This document shows, piece by piece, positions 34,726-44,268 of a stretch of 64,000 nt of DNA. How positions within the stretch are numbered: position 1 is the stretch's first letter; each line of letters starts with the position of its first letter. Location: positions 47,008 to 111,007 of the forward strand of contig NZ_WHNW01000005.1 in NCBI RefSeq assembly GCF_009362845.1. The letters run 5' to 3'. Source of the DNA: Ostreibacterium oceani (GTDB lineage: Bacteria > Pseudomonadota > Gammaproteobacteria > Cardiobacteriales > Ostreibacteriaceae). The notes beneath the pieces were generated by a model. The model did not search any database, was not told the origin of the DNA, and saw only the letters and a program-made list of their open reading frames with translations. The translations under genes were made by a program, and so were the position numbers.

Positions 34726-35808
34726 GTGTTTTACCATCTTTCACAGTTATTGGTCGATCAGTTTTCTATTTTTAATGCCATTTCTTATGTGACATTGCGC
34801 ATTATTCTAGCGGCACTGACGGCGTTTTTAGTGTCCATTTGTTTTGGACCTAAAATGATTCGTTTATTACAGGTCAAGCAAATGGGGCAATTTGTGCGAG
34901 ACGACGGACCAGAGTCGCATTTTAAGAAACAAGGGACACCAACGATGGGTGGCGTGTTGATATTGCTTTCGATTGGGCTGGCGACGCTAGCTTGGTGCAA
35001 TTTAAGTAATGTGTATGTGTGGATTTGTATTTTTGTCACCGCGGGGTTTGGCTATGTCGGCTGGCTCGATGATTATCGTAAGTTAATCAAAAAAGACCCG
35101 TTGGGGTTGCGCGCCAAAGAAAAATATTTATTGCAGTCTGTGATTGCTATTTTGGCAGCGATTTGGTTGTTTTTGATTGCCGATGATCCATTAGATACGG
35201 CGTTACTTTTCCCCATGTTAAAAGACGTTGCCTTGCCGCTGGGGTTGTTATTCATCCCGTGGGTATTCTTGGTGCTAACGGGCGCCAGTAATGCGGTAAA
35301 TTTAACCGATGGATTAGATGGATTGGCGATTTTGCCAACGGTTTTAGTTGCCGCGGGGTTAGGTGTTTATGCTTATGTGACAGGGCATTTTACTTTTGCT
35401 GAGTACCTGCATATGCCATTTGTTCGCGGTTCGGGTGAAATGGCAATTATTTGTGGTGCCATTGCGGGCGCGGGGTTGGGTTTTTTATGGTTTAACGCGC
35501 ACCCTGCGTTGGTTTTTATGGGGGATGTGGGTGCTTTAGCCTTAGGCGCTTTGCTCGGTATTATTGCTATTGCGATACGGCAAGAATTTGTGTTGGCCAT
35601 TATGGGGGGGATTTTTGTCTTAGAGACCGTATCTGTCGCGATGCAAGTCATCTCTTATCGGCTAACGGGCAAGCGGATTTTCCGCATGGCGCCTATTCAT
35701 CACCACTTTGAATTAAAAGGTTGGCCCGAGTCGCGTGTCACCGTTCGCTTTTGGATAGTGACGGTGGTGCTCGTGTTGATTGGGCTGTCGTTACTTAAAC
35801 TTAGATAA
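34726..35808 (+). CDS. mraY: Phospho-MurNAc-pentapeptide transferase MraY
   Basis: A 360-residue polytopic enzyme (about 10 transmembrane segments) that makes lipid I on the inner membrane. Conserved sites are [10 protein letters not shown], the aspartates of [32 protein letters not shown] and the histidine cluster [13 protein letters not shown]. Start codon is GTG 34726, preceded by GAGGAG. Tightly packed between murF and murD. Confidence 0.97.
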   Translation: MFYHLSQLLVDQFSIFNAISYVTLRIILAALTAFLVSICFGPKMIRLLQVKQMGQFVRDDGPESHFKKQGTPTMGGVLILLSIGLATLAWCNLSNVYVWICIFVTAGFGYVGWLDDYRKLIKKDPLGLRAKEKYLLQSVIAILAAIWLFLIADDPLDTALLFPMLKDVALPLGLLFIPWVFLVLTGASNAVNLTDGLDGLAILPTVLVAAGLGVYAYVTGHFTFAEYLHMPFVRGSGEMAIICGAIAGAGLGFLWFNAHPALVFMGDVGALALGALLGIIAIAIRQEFVLAIMGGIFVLETVSVAMQVISYRLTGKRIFRMAPIHHHFELKGWPESRVTVRFWIVTVVLVLIGLSLLKLR

Positions 35809-35826
35809 GATTATTTTTTTATTACC

Positions 35827-37167
35827 ATGTTTGTTGAAGAAAAATTAAAACAACTGATGCTACCAGAGCCTGTTGCCATTATTGGTGCAGGGTTGACAGG
35901 GAAGTCTTGTTTTAATTTATTGTCTGCGGTAGGCATCCAGTGCCAAGTTTTTGATGAGCGCAAGATACTGCCGCAGCATTTTTCTGAAAACCCTGATATG
36001 GTTGCTTTAGGTCCATTTGAAGCAAAAACCTTTGCCGAATTTGCCACCATTTTAGTCTCGCCTGGGGTTGATTTGCGCCGCGCTTGTTTTGTGAATGCTG
36101 TGGCTAAAATTATTACGGATATTGAATTATTCGGTCGGTTGACAACGCGCCCAGTCATCGGTGTGACGGGTTCTAACGGCAAGTCTAGCGTGGTGTCAAT
36201 GTTGCATTTGGCAACACAGCAACAAGGGCTTGATTATTTGTTATGTGGCAATATCGGTGTGCCCGTATTGGCCGCGTTGCAGGGCTCTGATGACCAATGC
36301 GATGGTTACATTGTAGAGCTATCTAGTTATCATTTAGAACGTGCACCTAGCTTGCACTTAGCTATTGGCACTTGGTTAAATGTTAGCCCCGATCATTTGG
36401 ATCGTTACGATAGCTATGCTGATTATGTGGCCACCAAAGCAAAAATTTTTGCACAAGCCGATTACTGTGTGGCAAACGCAGCGGATAGTAACGTGCTAGA
36501 TTATGCGCAAAAATACAATAACGTGGTTTATTTTTCTGGTGAGCGCAACCGAATGATTCCAGCGACCTATCATTGTGAAGCAGACATGATTTATGCAGGT
36601 CAGCAAGCACTGTTTGATATGGCGAATTTTTCTCAAGTCGGACTGCACCATGCCGAAAATATCATGGCGGTTTTTGCCATGGCAAAGCGTTTAAAAATAC
36701 GCGATGCTGCAGTGGTAGCAGCGTGTCAGCAATTTGTTCCTTTACCTAGTCGTTCGGTGACAGTGGGGAAAAAAGACGGTGTCCTATTTATTAACGACTC
36801 CAAGGGCACAAATGTCGGTGCGGCGGTTGCTGCGATTCGCGGTATTGACGCACCGATTATTTTAATTGCTGGTGGGCAAGGCAAAGGCCAAGACTTTTCA
36901 CCATTAAAACAAGTCTGCAAAAACCATGCCAAGCACGTGTTATTAATGGGTGAAGATGCCCCGTTATTAGCGACGGTGCTTCAAGGTAGCGTGGCGATAA
37001 GCCGCGTGAATGATTTGAACGAAGCAGTTAGCACGGCTATTCGTATCGCTGTTCCAGGGGATGTGGTGTTGTTATCACCAGCGTGTGCGAGTTTTGATAT
37101 GTTTAGTAGTTATTTGGCGCGTGGTGACTTGTTTGAAAAAATAGTAAGGGAGTGGATTGATGCATAA
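35827..37167 (+). CDS. murD: UDP-MurNAc-L-Ala--D-Glu ligase MurD
   Basis: A 446-residue Mur ligase that adds D-glutamate. The N-terminal Rossmann-like domain begins IIGAGLTGKSCFNLL, the ATP loop is GVTGSNGKSSVVSML, and VELSSYHLE and NVSPDHLDRY are diagnostic of MurD. The C-terminal domain has NDSKGTNVGAAVAAI and LLSPACASFDMF. Its last codons overlap the ftsW start by 8 bp. Confidence 0.97.
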   Translation: MFVEEKLKQLMLPEPVAIIGAGLTGKSCFNLLSAVGIQCQVFDERKILPQHFSENPDMVALGPFEAKTFAEFATILVSPGVDLRRACFVNAVAKIITDIELFGRLTTRPVIGVTGSNGKSSVVSMLHLATQQQGLDYLLCGNIGVPVLAALQGSDDQCDGYIVELSSYHLERAPSLHLAIGTWLNVSPDHLDRYDSYADYVATKAKIFAQADYCVANAADSNVLDYAQKYNNVVYFSGERNRMIPATYHCEADMIYAGQQALFDMANFSQVGLHHAENIMAVFAMAKRLKIRDAAVVAACQQFVPLPSRSVTVGKKDGVLFINDSKGTNVGAAVAAIRGIDAPIILIAGGQGKGQDFSPLKQVCKNHAKHVLLMGEDAPLLATVLQGSVAISRVNDLNEAVSTAIRIAVPGDVVLLSPACASFDMFSSYLARGDLFEKIVREWIDA

Positions 37168-38458
37168 AACAATGGTTTCTAGACAGCAAACAATAACGCA
37201 TTCGCCATTGCAGGATTTTTATCAGACGCAAACAACGCAAAGCCGTTGGTCAGGCCTGTTATTTCCTGATAAATTATTGGTGTTTAGTTTGCTATTGTTG
37301 ATGCTTTATGGCTGGGTAATGCTAACTAGTGCCTCGATGCCACGGGCAGGAAGCTATGGTTCGCCTTTTGCGATATCATTGCGCCAAGGCTTATACATGG
37401 GGCTAGGGTTTGTTATCGCCTATGCTGTTTTTATGGTGCCTTCTAATTGGTGGTTTAAGCATTCGTACCGAATCTTATTGGTTGGATTTGGTTTTTTATT
37501 GTTGGTGTTAGTGCCCGGTGTCGGGCGTGAAATTAATGGCGCGATGCGCTGGATTCCGCTAGGTATCGTTAATATTCAGGCATCTGAATTTGCTAGGGTT
37601 TGCATGATGATTTATGCGGCTGCGTATTTGCATCGCTATCAGAATCAAATTCATAAGTCACTCTGGGCGATGCTTAGGTTGCTGATTGTATTAGCGGTAT
37701 TTGCCGTGCTGCTGTTAAAACAACCCGATTTTGGCGCAACTGTCGTCATTGGTGCGACCGTATTGGGTATGATTTTTTTAGCGGGCGTATGTTTGGTTCG
37801 CTTTGTTTCGTGTTCGATTGCAGTGGCTATTGTTGCAGCGCTGGTATTGGTTGCAGCGCCTTATCGGCGTGCACGATTGGTGAGTTTTTTAGACCCTTGG
37901 GAAGATGCGTTTGGTAGCGGTTATCAATTGGTGCAATCGCTAATTGCCATTGGGCGTGGTGAGACCCTCGGTGTCGGGATGGGGGAAAGCATTCAAAAAC
38001 ACCATTATTTACCTGAGGCACACACTGATTTTATTTTTTCTATTATTGCCGAAGAGCTAGGATTGGTCGGCGTTTGTGTGTTAATGATACTGTTTACGAT
38101 TGTCGTTTGGCGTGCGTTTGTCATTGCCAGTAATGCCGACAAAGTGCGTATGCGGTTTGCGAGTTGTCTGGCCTACGGTATTGGCGTGTGGTTAGCGATT
38201 CAATCGTTAATCAACATGTCGGTTGCGACAGGTATCTTGCCAACAAAAGGTTTGACGCTACCCATGATAAGCTTTGGCGGGTCGTCTTTGTTGGCCAGTT
38301 TTATTTTGTTTGCATTGCTGCTGCGTATTGATAGTGAATCACGCTACCTATTAGCGCGACAAGGGGAGGTGACTGCAAAAAATAAAGCAAATAATCAAAT
38401 AAACAGGCAAATAGATAGGCAAATAGATAGATCAGGACAAGGGATGCCAAATGACTGA
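37160..38458 (+). CDS. ftsW: Septal peptidoglycan polymerase FtsW
   Basis: A 432-residue SEDS glycosyltransferase with about 10 transmembrane segments that polymerises lipid II at the septum with FtsI. Motifs include LMLYGWVMLTSAS, GREINGAMRWIPLG, KQPDFGATVVI, the catalytic-loop region PEAHTDFIFSIIAEELGL, and NMSVATGILPTKGLTLPMISFGGSS. ATG 37160 is preferred over TTG 37157 because AGGGAG is 8 bp away. The C-terminal tail carries a 12-bp repeat (38406-38429, RQIDRQID). Confidence 0.96.
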   Translation: MHKTMVSRQQTITHSPLQDFYQTQTTQSRWSGLLFPDKLLVFSLLLLMLYGWVMLTSASMPRAGSYGSPFAISLRQGLYMGLGFVIAYAVFMVPSNWWFKHSYRILLVGFGFLLLVLVPGVGREINGAMRWIPLGIVNIQASEFARVCMMIYAAAYLHRYQNQIHKSLWAMLRLLIVLAVFAVLLLKQPDFGATVVIGATVLGMIFLAGVCLVRFVSCSIAVAIVAALVLVAAPYRRARLVSFLDPWEDAFGSGYQLVQSLIAIGRGETLGVGMGESIQKHHYLPEAHTDFIFSIIAEELGLVGVCVLMILFTIVVWRAFVIASNADKVRMRFASCLAYGIGVWLAIQSLINMSVATGILPTKGLTLPMISFGGSSLLASFILFALLLRIDSESRYLLARQGEVTAKNKANNQINRQIDRQIDRSGQGMPND

Positions 38459-39602
38459 TGCTATGCCGTTAACAGCCGCGCCCTTGACCGGTAAGACCAT
38501 TATGATTGGTGCGGGTGGTACGGGCGGTCATGTGTATCCTGCTTTGGCGGTAGCGCACGAATTGCAAGCGTTAGGTGCGACGGTGCATTGGTTGGGCACG
38601 GCTGAGGGGATTGAGTCACGTTTAGTCCCTGATGCAGGACTTGCCCTATCAACCATCCGCATACAAGGTGTGCGGGGTAATGGGCTAAAGCGATTAGTGA
38701 AAGCGCCGTTGGCGATTTTACACGCCATACGACAGGCAAAAGCGGTGTTGTCTCAATACCAACCTGATGTGTATATTGGCTTTGGTGGTTTTGCCAGTGG
38801 TCCAGGTGCGGCGGCGGCAAAATGGTTGTCTATTCCAGTGATTATTCACGAGCAAAACGCCGCCATGGGGCTCACCAATCGATTGGCATCTCGCTGGGCA
38901 AAGCGTGTGTTGCTGGCGTTTCCGCTAGCGCGTGAAAAAACACGTGGCGAGCGAAATCATGGGCATAGTCGCGGTGAAATCGTCGGTAATCCTGTGCGTC
39001 AATCTATTGCGCAGTTAGCGGCACAAGGTAGCCGATATGGCCGATTGCATGACGCCAATCAGCCCGTCCGGGTATTAATCGTCGGGGGAAGTTTGGGCGC
39101 GAAAGCAATCAATGAAGTCATACCAGAGGCTGTTTTGCCCCTATTGCCCAATATTACCGTGACCCACCAGACGGGGGCAACTACCTTTGAACAAACGTCG
39201 GCTGCTTATCAAGCCTTGGGTATTTTAGCGCAAGTAGACTGTCGGGCCTATATCGACGATATGGCGGCAGCTTATGCAAATAGTGATTTAGTCATTGCAC
39301 GGGCTGGGGCTTTGACGGTGAGCGAAATAGCGACAGTTGGGTTGGCTGCTATTTTTGTTCCGCTACCACATGCGGTTGATAATCATCAGTTTTTGAATGC
39401 AAAATTTCTTGTTGATGCAGGGGCGGCTGTGATTGTGCCACAAGATGAGTTAACGGCGCACCGCCTTAAAAACGAAATACAAACCCTCATGGCTGCAAAA
39501 ACGCAGTTGAGCGAAATGGGGAATCATGCCCTGCAACAGAGCCATGCGCATGCGTTATCGACAATTGTAGCGGTTGTTCAGGAGGTATTAGATGACGTGT
39601 GA
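38451..39602 (+). CDS. murG: Lipid II synthase MurG
   Basis: A 383-residue GT-B glycosyltransferase that adds GlcNAc to lipid I at the inner membrane face. The N-terminal domain has GAGGTGGHVYPALAVA and IGFGGFASGPGAAAAK; IHEQNAAMGLTNR follows. The donor-binding domain has the GGSLGAKAINEVIPEA block and RAGALTVSEIA, then PLPHAVDNHQFLNA. It overlaps ftsW by 8 bp and murC by 11 bp. Confidence 0.97.
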   Translation: MTDAMPLTAAPLTGKTIMIGAGGTGGHVYPALAVAHELQALGATVHWLGTAEGIESRLVPDAGLALSTIRIQGVRGNGLKRLVKAPLAILHAIRQAKAVLSQYQPDVYIGFGGFASGPGAAAAKWLSIPVIIHEQNAAMGLTNRLASRWAKRVLLAFPLAREKTRGERNHGHSRGEIVGNPVRQSIAQLAAQGSRYGRLHDANQPVRVLIVGGSLGAKAINEVIPEAVLPLLPNITVTHQTGATTFEQTSAAYQALGILAQVDCRAYIDDMAAAYANSDLVIARAGALTVSEIATVGLAAIFVPLPHAVDNHQFLNAKFLVDAGAAVIVPQDELTAHRLKNEIQTLMAAKTQLSEMGNHALQQSHAHALSTIVAVVQEVLDDV

Positions 39603-41094
39603 TAATGTGAAGTACGATAATCAGCCACGTAAGCATATGCGCCGCGTGAATCATATTCATTTTGTGGGGATTGGTGGCGCTGGAATGAATGGCATTGCTG
39701 AGGTGATGGTGAATTTGGGCTATGCTGTGTCGGGCTCAGATATTCAGTCATCCAGTGCAACGCAAAGGCTGCAATCACTAGGCGTCGATGTCACAGTGGG
39801 GCATCAAGCCGAACAAGTGAATAAAGCCGATGTTGTCGTTAAATCGACAGCAATTCAATCAGATAACCCCGAGATAATCGCGGCGCATGCCGCGAGAATT
39901 CCAGTAGTCAGCCGCGCGGAGATGCTGGCTGAAATTATGCGTTATCGATTTGGCATCGCTGTTTCAGGGACACATGGAAAAACCACCACGACGTCGATTT
40001 TGGCCTCGCTATTGGGCGATGCAGGATTAGACCCGACGTTTGTTATTGGTGGCGTGTTAAATCGCGCAGGCACGAGCGCAAAACTCGGACAAAGCGATTA
40101 TTTAATTGCCGAGGCGGATGAATCGGATGCCTCGTTTTTGCATCTAACGCCAATGCTAACGGTGGTAACGAATATCGATGCAGACCATTTAGAGACGTAC
40201 GGTGGAGATTTTTCGGTTTATCGACAAACGTTCGTTGATTTTTTACAACGAATGCCGTTTTATGGGCTGGCCGTGGTTTGTTATGATGATGTCAATATTC
40301 AAAAAATCCTACCAGATATAGGGCGCCCTGTCGTGACGTATGGAAGCGCTGCGGATTGCGATATTTATGTTAAAGACATCCGTACAACAGGCTTGATGAC
40401 AAGCTTTGATGTGGTGTTTTCGCGAGATAACCCAAGCGCCTGTGTCACCTTTGATTTACAAATGCCAGGCAAACATAATGTTTTGAATGCGCTTGCTGCG
40501 ATTGCCGTTGCGCATGAACTAGATGTGCCTATGCAACAAATCCAACAAGGGGTTGCTAATTTTAATGGCGTTGGACGGCGTTTTACGTTGCGTGGATATT
40601 TATCCAAGGCACAAGCACAAATTCCGGTATTCGAAGACTATGGGCATCATCCCCGAGAGCTTTCTGCTGTCTTATCGGCGGCGAAAGCGGCTTTTCCCGA
40701 TAAGCGAATTTTTGCGGTCTTTCAGCCGCATCGGTTTTCTCGTACACGGGATTTATTTGATGATTTTGCCAATGTGTTGGCGCAGTTTGATAAATTGATT
40801 CTGACCCGCGTTTATGCCGCGGGTGAGGCGCATATTCCTGATGCAGATGGACGCGCGTTAGCACGTGCCATTCGAGCGCGGGGTGGGGTTGAGCCGATCT
40901 TTGTACCTGAGTTTGACAAAATATCTGAGCAAACGATTCATGTTGCGAATGCTGATGATGTCATTTTGGTTTTGGGTGCTGGGTCTATCGGTCAAATCGC
41001 CACGCAAGTTGTTATGCAAACTGCCATGCAAACTGACATACAAGCCGTATCAAAAGACGCATCGAATAGTTCAAACACTAGCGGAGGAGACTAA
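39592..41094 (+). CDS. murC: UDP-MurNAc--L-alanine ligase MurC
   Basis: A 500-residue Mur ligase adding the first stem residue. HFVGIGGAGMNGIAEVM opens the N-terminal domain, the ATP loop is GTHGKTTTTS, EADESDASFLHLTP supplies acidic ligands, and the C-terminal domain has DYGHHPRELSAVL and FQPHRFSRTRDLF. AGGAGG lies before ATG 39592. The C-terminal tail has a short repeat encoding MQTAMQTDIQ (about 41014-41043) and a Ser/Asn-rich end not typical of the family. Confidence 0.97.
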   Translation: MTCDNVKYDNQPRKHMRRVNHIHFVGIGGAGMNGIAEVMVNLGYAVSGSDIQSSSATQRLQSLGVDVTVGHQAEQVNKADVVVKSTAIQSDNPEIIAAHAARIPVVSRAEMLAEIMRYRFGIAVSGTHGKTTTTSILASLLGDAGLDPTFVIGGVLNRAGTSAKLGQSDYLIAEADESDASFLHLTPMLTVVTNIDADHLETYGGDFSVYRQTFVDFLQRMPFYGLAVVCYDDVNIQKILPDIGRPVVTYGSAADCDIYVKDIRTTGLMTSFDVVFSRDNPSACVTFDLQMPGKHNVLNALAAIAVAHELDVPMQQIQQGVANFNGVGRRFTLRGYLSKAQAQIPVFEDYGHHPRELSAVLSAAKAAFPDKRIFAVFQPHRFSRTRDLFDDFANVLAQFDKLILTRVYAAGEAHIPDADGRALARAIRARGGVEPIFVPEFDKISEQTIHVANADDVILVLGAGSIGQIATQVVMQTAMQTDIQAVSKDASNSSNTSGGD

Positions 41095-41095
41095 T

Positions 41096-42076
41096 ATGTC
41101 GAACGCACTAGACACTAACGCATTAGACACCAGCGCATGGCTTTCTCCTGAGCAGATTCAAGCGCTTGGCAAGGTCGGTGTGTTGTATGGCGGGTTTTCT
41201 GCTGAACGCACGGTCTCTTTGGCAACAGGTAGTGCGATATACAATGCGTTGATTGACGCGGGTATTGACGCCGAGCTATACGATGTTGACCGACAATTTT
41301 TGTCGGTATTAATCGATAAGCCGTTTGATTTTGCCTTTATTGCCCTGCACGGACGTGGTGGTGAAGACGGCACGCTACAAGCGATATTAGACTGGCTTGA
41401 AATTCCTTATGTTGGTAGTGGGATGCAGGCATCTGCTATTGCGATGGATAAGGTCAAAACCAAACAAATTTGGCAAGCATCTGGTTTGCCAGTGTTGCCG
41501 CAAATGCTATTGCATGCGGGTGTTTGCCCCGCTGATGTCGTCGCCCAAGTTGGGTTGCCGCTAGCCATCAAGCCTGCTTTAGAAGGCTCTAGTGTGGGTA
41601 TTAGCAAAGTGTGCAGTGAAGCGGAAATTATGCCTGCGTATGAAAAAGCGCGGGGTTATGACCGTGTGATTATGGCAGAGCGCTGGGTGGAAGGTGACGA
41701 GCTAACTGGCGCCATTATCGGTGATGAAGTGATGCCACTGATTCGAATTCGAATGCAAACGGGCTTTTATGACTATGAAGCGAAATACGTAACAGGTGCG
41801 ACGGCTTATGAATGCCCCTGTGGTCTGCCAGCAGAACAAGAAGCGGCAATCCAAACGTTAATGAAGTCAGCGGCAAAAGCGATTGGCGTCAAGGACTGGT
41901 CTCGGGTGGATGTGATGCTCGATGCGGCGCAACAACCTTGGCTGCTAGAAATTAACACCATACCAGGTATGACGCCGACATCGCTAGTGCCAAAAGCCGC
42001 AAAACAAGCAGGAATGCGATTCGAAGACACCGTCATTAAAATACTAAAAACTTCATGGGAGAGTTACCATGCGTGA
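41096..42076 (+). CDS. ddl: D-alanine--D-alanine ligase
   Basis: A 326-residue ATP-grasp enzyme making the D-Ala-D-Ala dipeptide used by MurF. The N-terminal block KVGVLYGGFSAERTVSLATG contains the GGxSxER motif; FIALHGRGGEDGTLQAILD, PYVGSGMQASAIAMDKVKTK, KPALEGSSVGISKV and the C-terminal LLEINTIPGMTPTSLVPKAA follow. Start ATG 41096 has GGAGGAGA upstream, 1 bp after murC stops. An N-terminal 15-bp repeat encodes ALDTNALDTS. Confidence 0.97.
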   Translation: MSNALDTNALDTSAWLSPEQIQALGKVGVLYGGFSAERTVSLATGSAIYNALIDAGIDAELYDVDRQFLSVLIDKPFDFAFIALHGRGGEDGTLQAILDWLEIPYVGSGMQASAIAMDKVKTKQIWQASGLPVLPQMLLHAGVCPADVVAQVGLPLAIKPALEGSSVGISKVCSEAEIMPAYEKARGYDRVIMAERWVEGDELTGAIIGDEVMPLIRIRMQTGFYDYEAKYVTGATAYECPCGLPAEQEAAIQTLMKSAAKAIGVKDWSRVDVMLDAAQQPWLLEINTIPGMTPTSLVPKAAKQAGMRFEDTVIKILKTSWESYHA

Positions 42077-42929
42077 TTTTGCAAGTTATGTCAATAACCA
42101 GCGATTACCCGATAAACGAGGGGTTTCCATGCGCCGCGATATTGATTGGTGGATGGAGTTTGTTGCAAGTAAGTTAGCCAAATGTTTGTTTTTGTTATTG
42201 CTGGCTGCGATGTTGCTTTTGGGTAAGTTGTTTGGGCAGCTGGCACAAGACGCGAGCCGTTTTCCGATTAATGACATTACGTTAAAAGGCGAGATAAAAA
42301 TCACAACCGCTGAGAAAATTCACGCGGCATTACAGCCATTTAACCAAACTAGTTTTTTTGGTGTTGATGTCAATGCCGTATCAGCGTCATTGCATGAATT
42401 ACCGTGGATACAGCAAGTTTCGGTGGAACGGGCATGGCCTGATCAATTGTTGATTCATGTTTCTGAGTACGATGCGCGTTATCGTTGGGGTGATGGGTAT
42501 CTGCTAGACGCATCTGGTAGTCGATTTCCAAATAGTGGGCATCAGGCTTTTGCGGCGTTACCGCTGTTAATCGGTCCAGATGGGTTTGAATCGATGGTCA
42601 TTGATACCTACGAAAAGGTCGAAGCCGTGTTTTTACCGATAGCGGCGGCAAAAGGCCAGCTACCACTAAAACAATTGGTATTAACGCCATATTTATCCTG
42701 GGAGTTACATTTAGACAAGCAAGTAGTGGTAAAATTCGGGCGCGATCAATTTGGAGAGCGTTTACAGCGCTTTGCAGAAGCTTACCAAGTCGGTAAAATT
42801 CCCGAATTAGAAAAACTGCAAACGATTGATTTTCGTTATCGCAGTGGGTTTGCTGTTAAATGGCAACCAGCCTTTGCACCCAAAGCGAATGAAGCAGAGC
42901 TGATTGATGCTTCACATACTGAGATATAG
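42069..42929 (+). CDS. ftsQ: Cell division protein FtsQ
   Basis: A 286-residue bitopic protein. A cytoplasmic tail of about 35 residues precedes one transmembrane helix (about 36-56, LFLLLLAAMLLLGKLFG). The periplasmic POTRA domain begins INDITLKGEIKITTAEKI and continues with NAVSASLHELPWIQQVSVERAWPDQLLIHVSE, highly characteristic of FtsQ. It binds FtsL/FtsB and links early and late division proteins. Overlaps ddl by 8 bp. Confidence 0.95.
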   Translation: MRDFASYVNNQRLPDKRGVSMRRDIDWWMEFVASKLAKCLFLLLLAAMLLLGKLFGQLAQDASRFPINDITLKGEIKITTAEKIHAALQPFNQTSFFGVDVNAVSASLHELPWIQQVSVERAWPDQLLIHVSEYDARYRWGDGYLLDASGSRFPNSGHQAFAALPLLIGPDGFESMVIDTYEKVEAVFLPIAAAKGQLPLKQLVLTPYLSWELHLDKQVVVKFGRDQFGERLQRFAEAYQVGKIPELEKLQTIDFRYRSGFAVKWQPAFAPKANEAELIDASHTEI

Positions 42930-42948
42930 ACCATAAATTGATGAAAAA

Positions 42949-44175
42949 ATGAAGTATGGACAAATAGTTGCTGCAATCGATATTGGCTCTGAGAAAATTG
43001 TTGCCGCGTTGGCAAATATCTCAGCTCAGGGAGATATTAACCTCATTGCGTTGGTGGAAAAACAGTCCAAAGGCGTTAAAAAGGGGGGGATTGCCAATAT
43101 CGCACTAGTTAAGCACACCGTCAACGCGGTGTTAGATGAGCTAGAGGCAGATGGCAGTTATCAAATCCATTCAATTATTTCGTCTATTTCAGGCATTAAT
43201 ATTGTCGGGCATAATGCAGACGGTCGTATCGTGATTAAGAGTAACCATATTACCAAACATAACGTGCTACAAGCCGCCATGATTGCCCGAGATGTCGCAG
43301 TTCAGGAAGGGCGACACCTGCTGCATTTGCTAAAGCAAGATATTATCGTAGATAACCAGCATGGTATAGACGACCCGATTGGACTGATTGGTGAAACGCT
43401 TGAGCTTCACGCGCATGCTATTACCACCACACAAACGCACTATCAAAATTTACTACAGGTGTTTTCTGAGCGCGATGTTGATGTGGAATCCGTCGTGTCG
43501 GCTGGGTTGGCTTCGGCATTAGCGGTGACGATGCCTGAGGAAAAAAAGTTAGGTGTTTGTGTTTTAGATATTGGTGCAGGCACAACAGAGATTACTATCA
43601 TTGCCAATAACGTGGTCAAGCATTCAGAAGTCATTCAAATAGGCGGCGAAGCGATCACCAGTGATGTCGCGTTTTTTATGCGTTCTACGACAGAAACAGC
43701 CGACTGGGCTAAACAACAAGTCGCTATCGATTTTGACTACCCTTTATCAGACACGTTAGAAATTCCAGGCCTTAGCGAAGCATCGCGCAGCTATCCCAAA
43801 TACGAAATTGCAGAGGTAATCCGCGATCGCTGTGAAGACTTGATTCACATTGTGATGCAAAAAATCAACCGCGCTGGATTTGAATCAGCTTTTCCAGCGG
43901 GTTTTGTGATTTGCGGTGGCGGGGCACAGTTGCTGGGGATTGAAACACTCCTCATGCACCAAAGCCAGTTGCCTGTTCGCCGCGGTGAGGTCGAATTAAC
44001 CATTAACGGCAAAACGGTCAAAGCCTGTCGCTATGCGACTTTGATGGGGTTGTTCATGTGTGCTTACGAAGAAGATTACAGCTCGGCACTGACGCAGCGA
44101 CGAAAAAAAGGTATAATTAAGTCTATTGTGACCAGTGCTAAAACAGTGGTACAACGATTGCGACAATATTTTTAA
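42949..44175 (+). CDS. ftsA: Cell division protein FtsA
   Basis: A 408-residue actin-like protein that tethers FtsZ to the membrane. The phosphate-1 motif is VAAIDIGSEKIVAAL; the 1C subdomain lies in the SHMA region; phosphate-2 is VLDIGAGTTEITI and the adenosine motif is VICGGGAQLLGIE. The amphipathic membrane-targeting helix is at the C-terminus (SAKTVVQRLRQYF). Positioned directly before ftsZ. Confidence 0.97.
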   Translation: MKYGQIVAAIDIGSEKIVAALANISAQGDINLIALVEKQSKGVKKGGIANIALVKHTVNAVLDELEADGSYQIHSIISSISGINIVGHNADGRIVIKSNHITKHNVLQAAMIARDVAVQEGRHLLHLLKQDIIVDNQHGIDDPIGLIGETLELHAHAITTTQTHYQNLLQVFSERDVDVESVVSAGLASALAVTMPEEKKLGVCVLDIGAGTTEITIIANNVVKHSEVIQIGGEAITSDVAFFMRSTTETADWAKQQVAIDFDYPLSDTLEIPGLSEASRSYPKYEIAEVIRDRCEDLIHIVMQKINRAGFESAFPAGFVICGGGAQLLGIETLLMHQSQLPVRRGEVELTINGKTVKACRYATLMGLFMCAYEEDYSSALTQRRKKGIIKSIVTSAKTVVQRLRQYF

Positions 44176-44268
44176 ATGTCAGAGGTTAACCTGTTGTTTA
44201 GACTGATTTTGGTGAGAGTGACGACAGAGTAGGCGATGATTTCAATAGAAAAAAATTAGGGGAGTGAC

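Noticed and set aside
40865..41095. N-terminal extension of ddl inside murC
   Set aside because: It runs through the murC coding region in another frame; ATG 41096 has a strong ribosome site.
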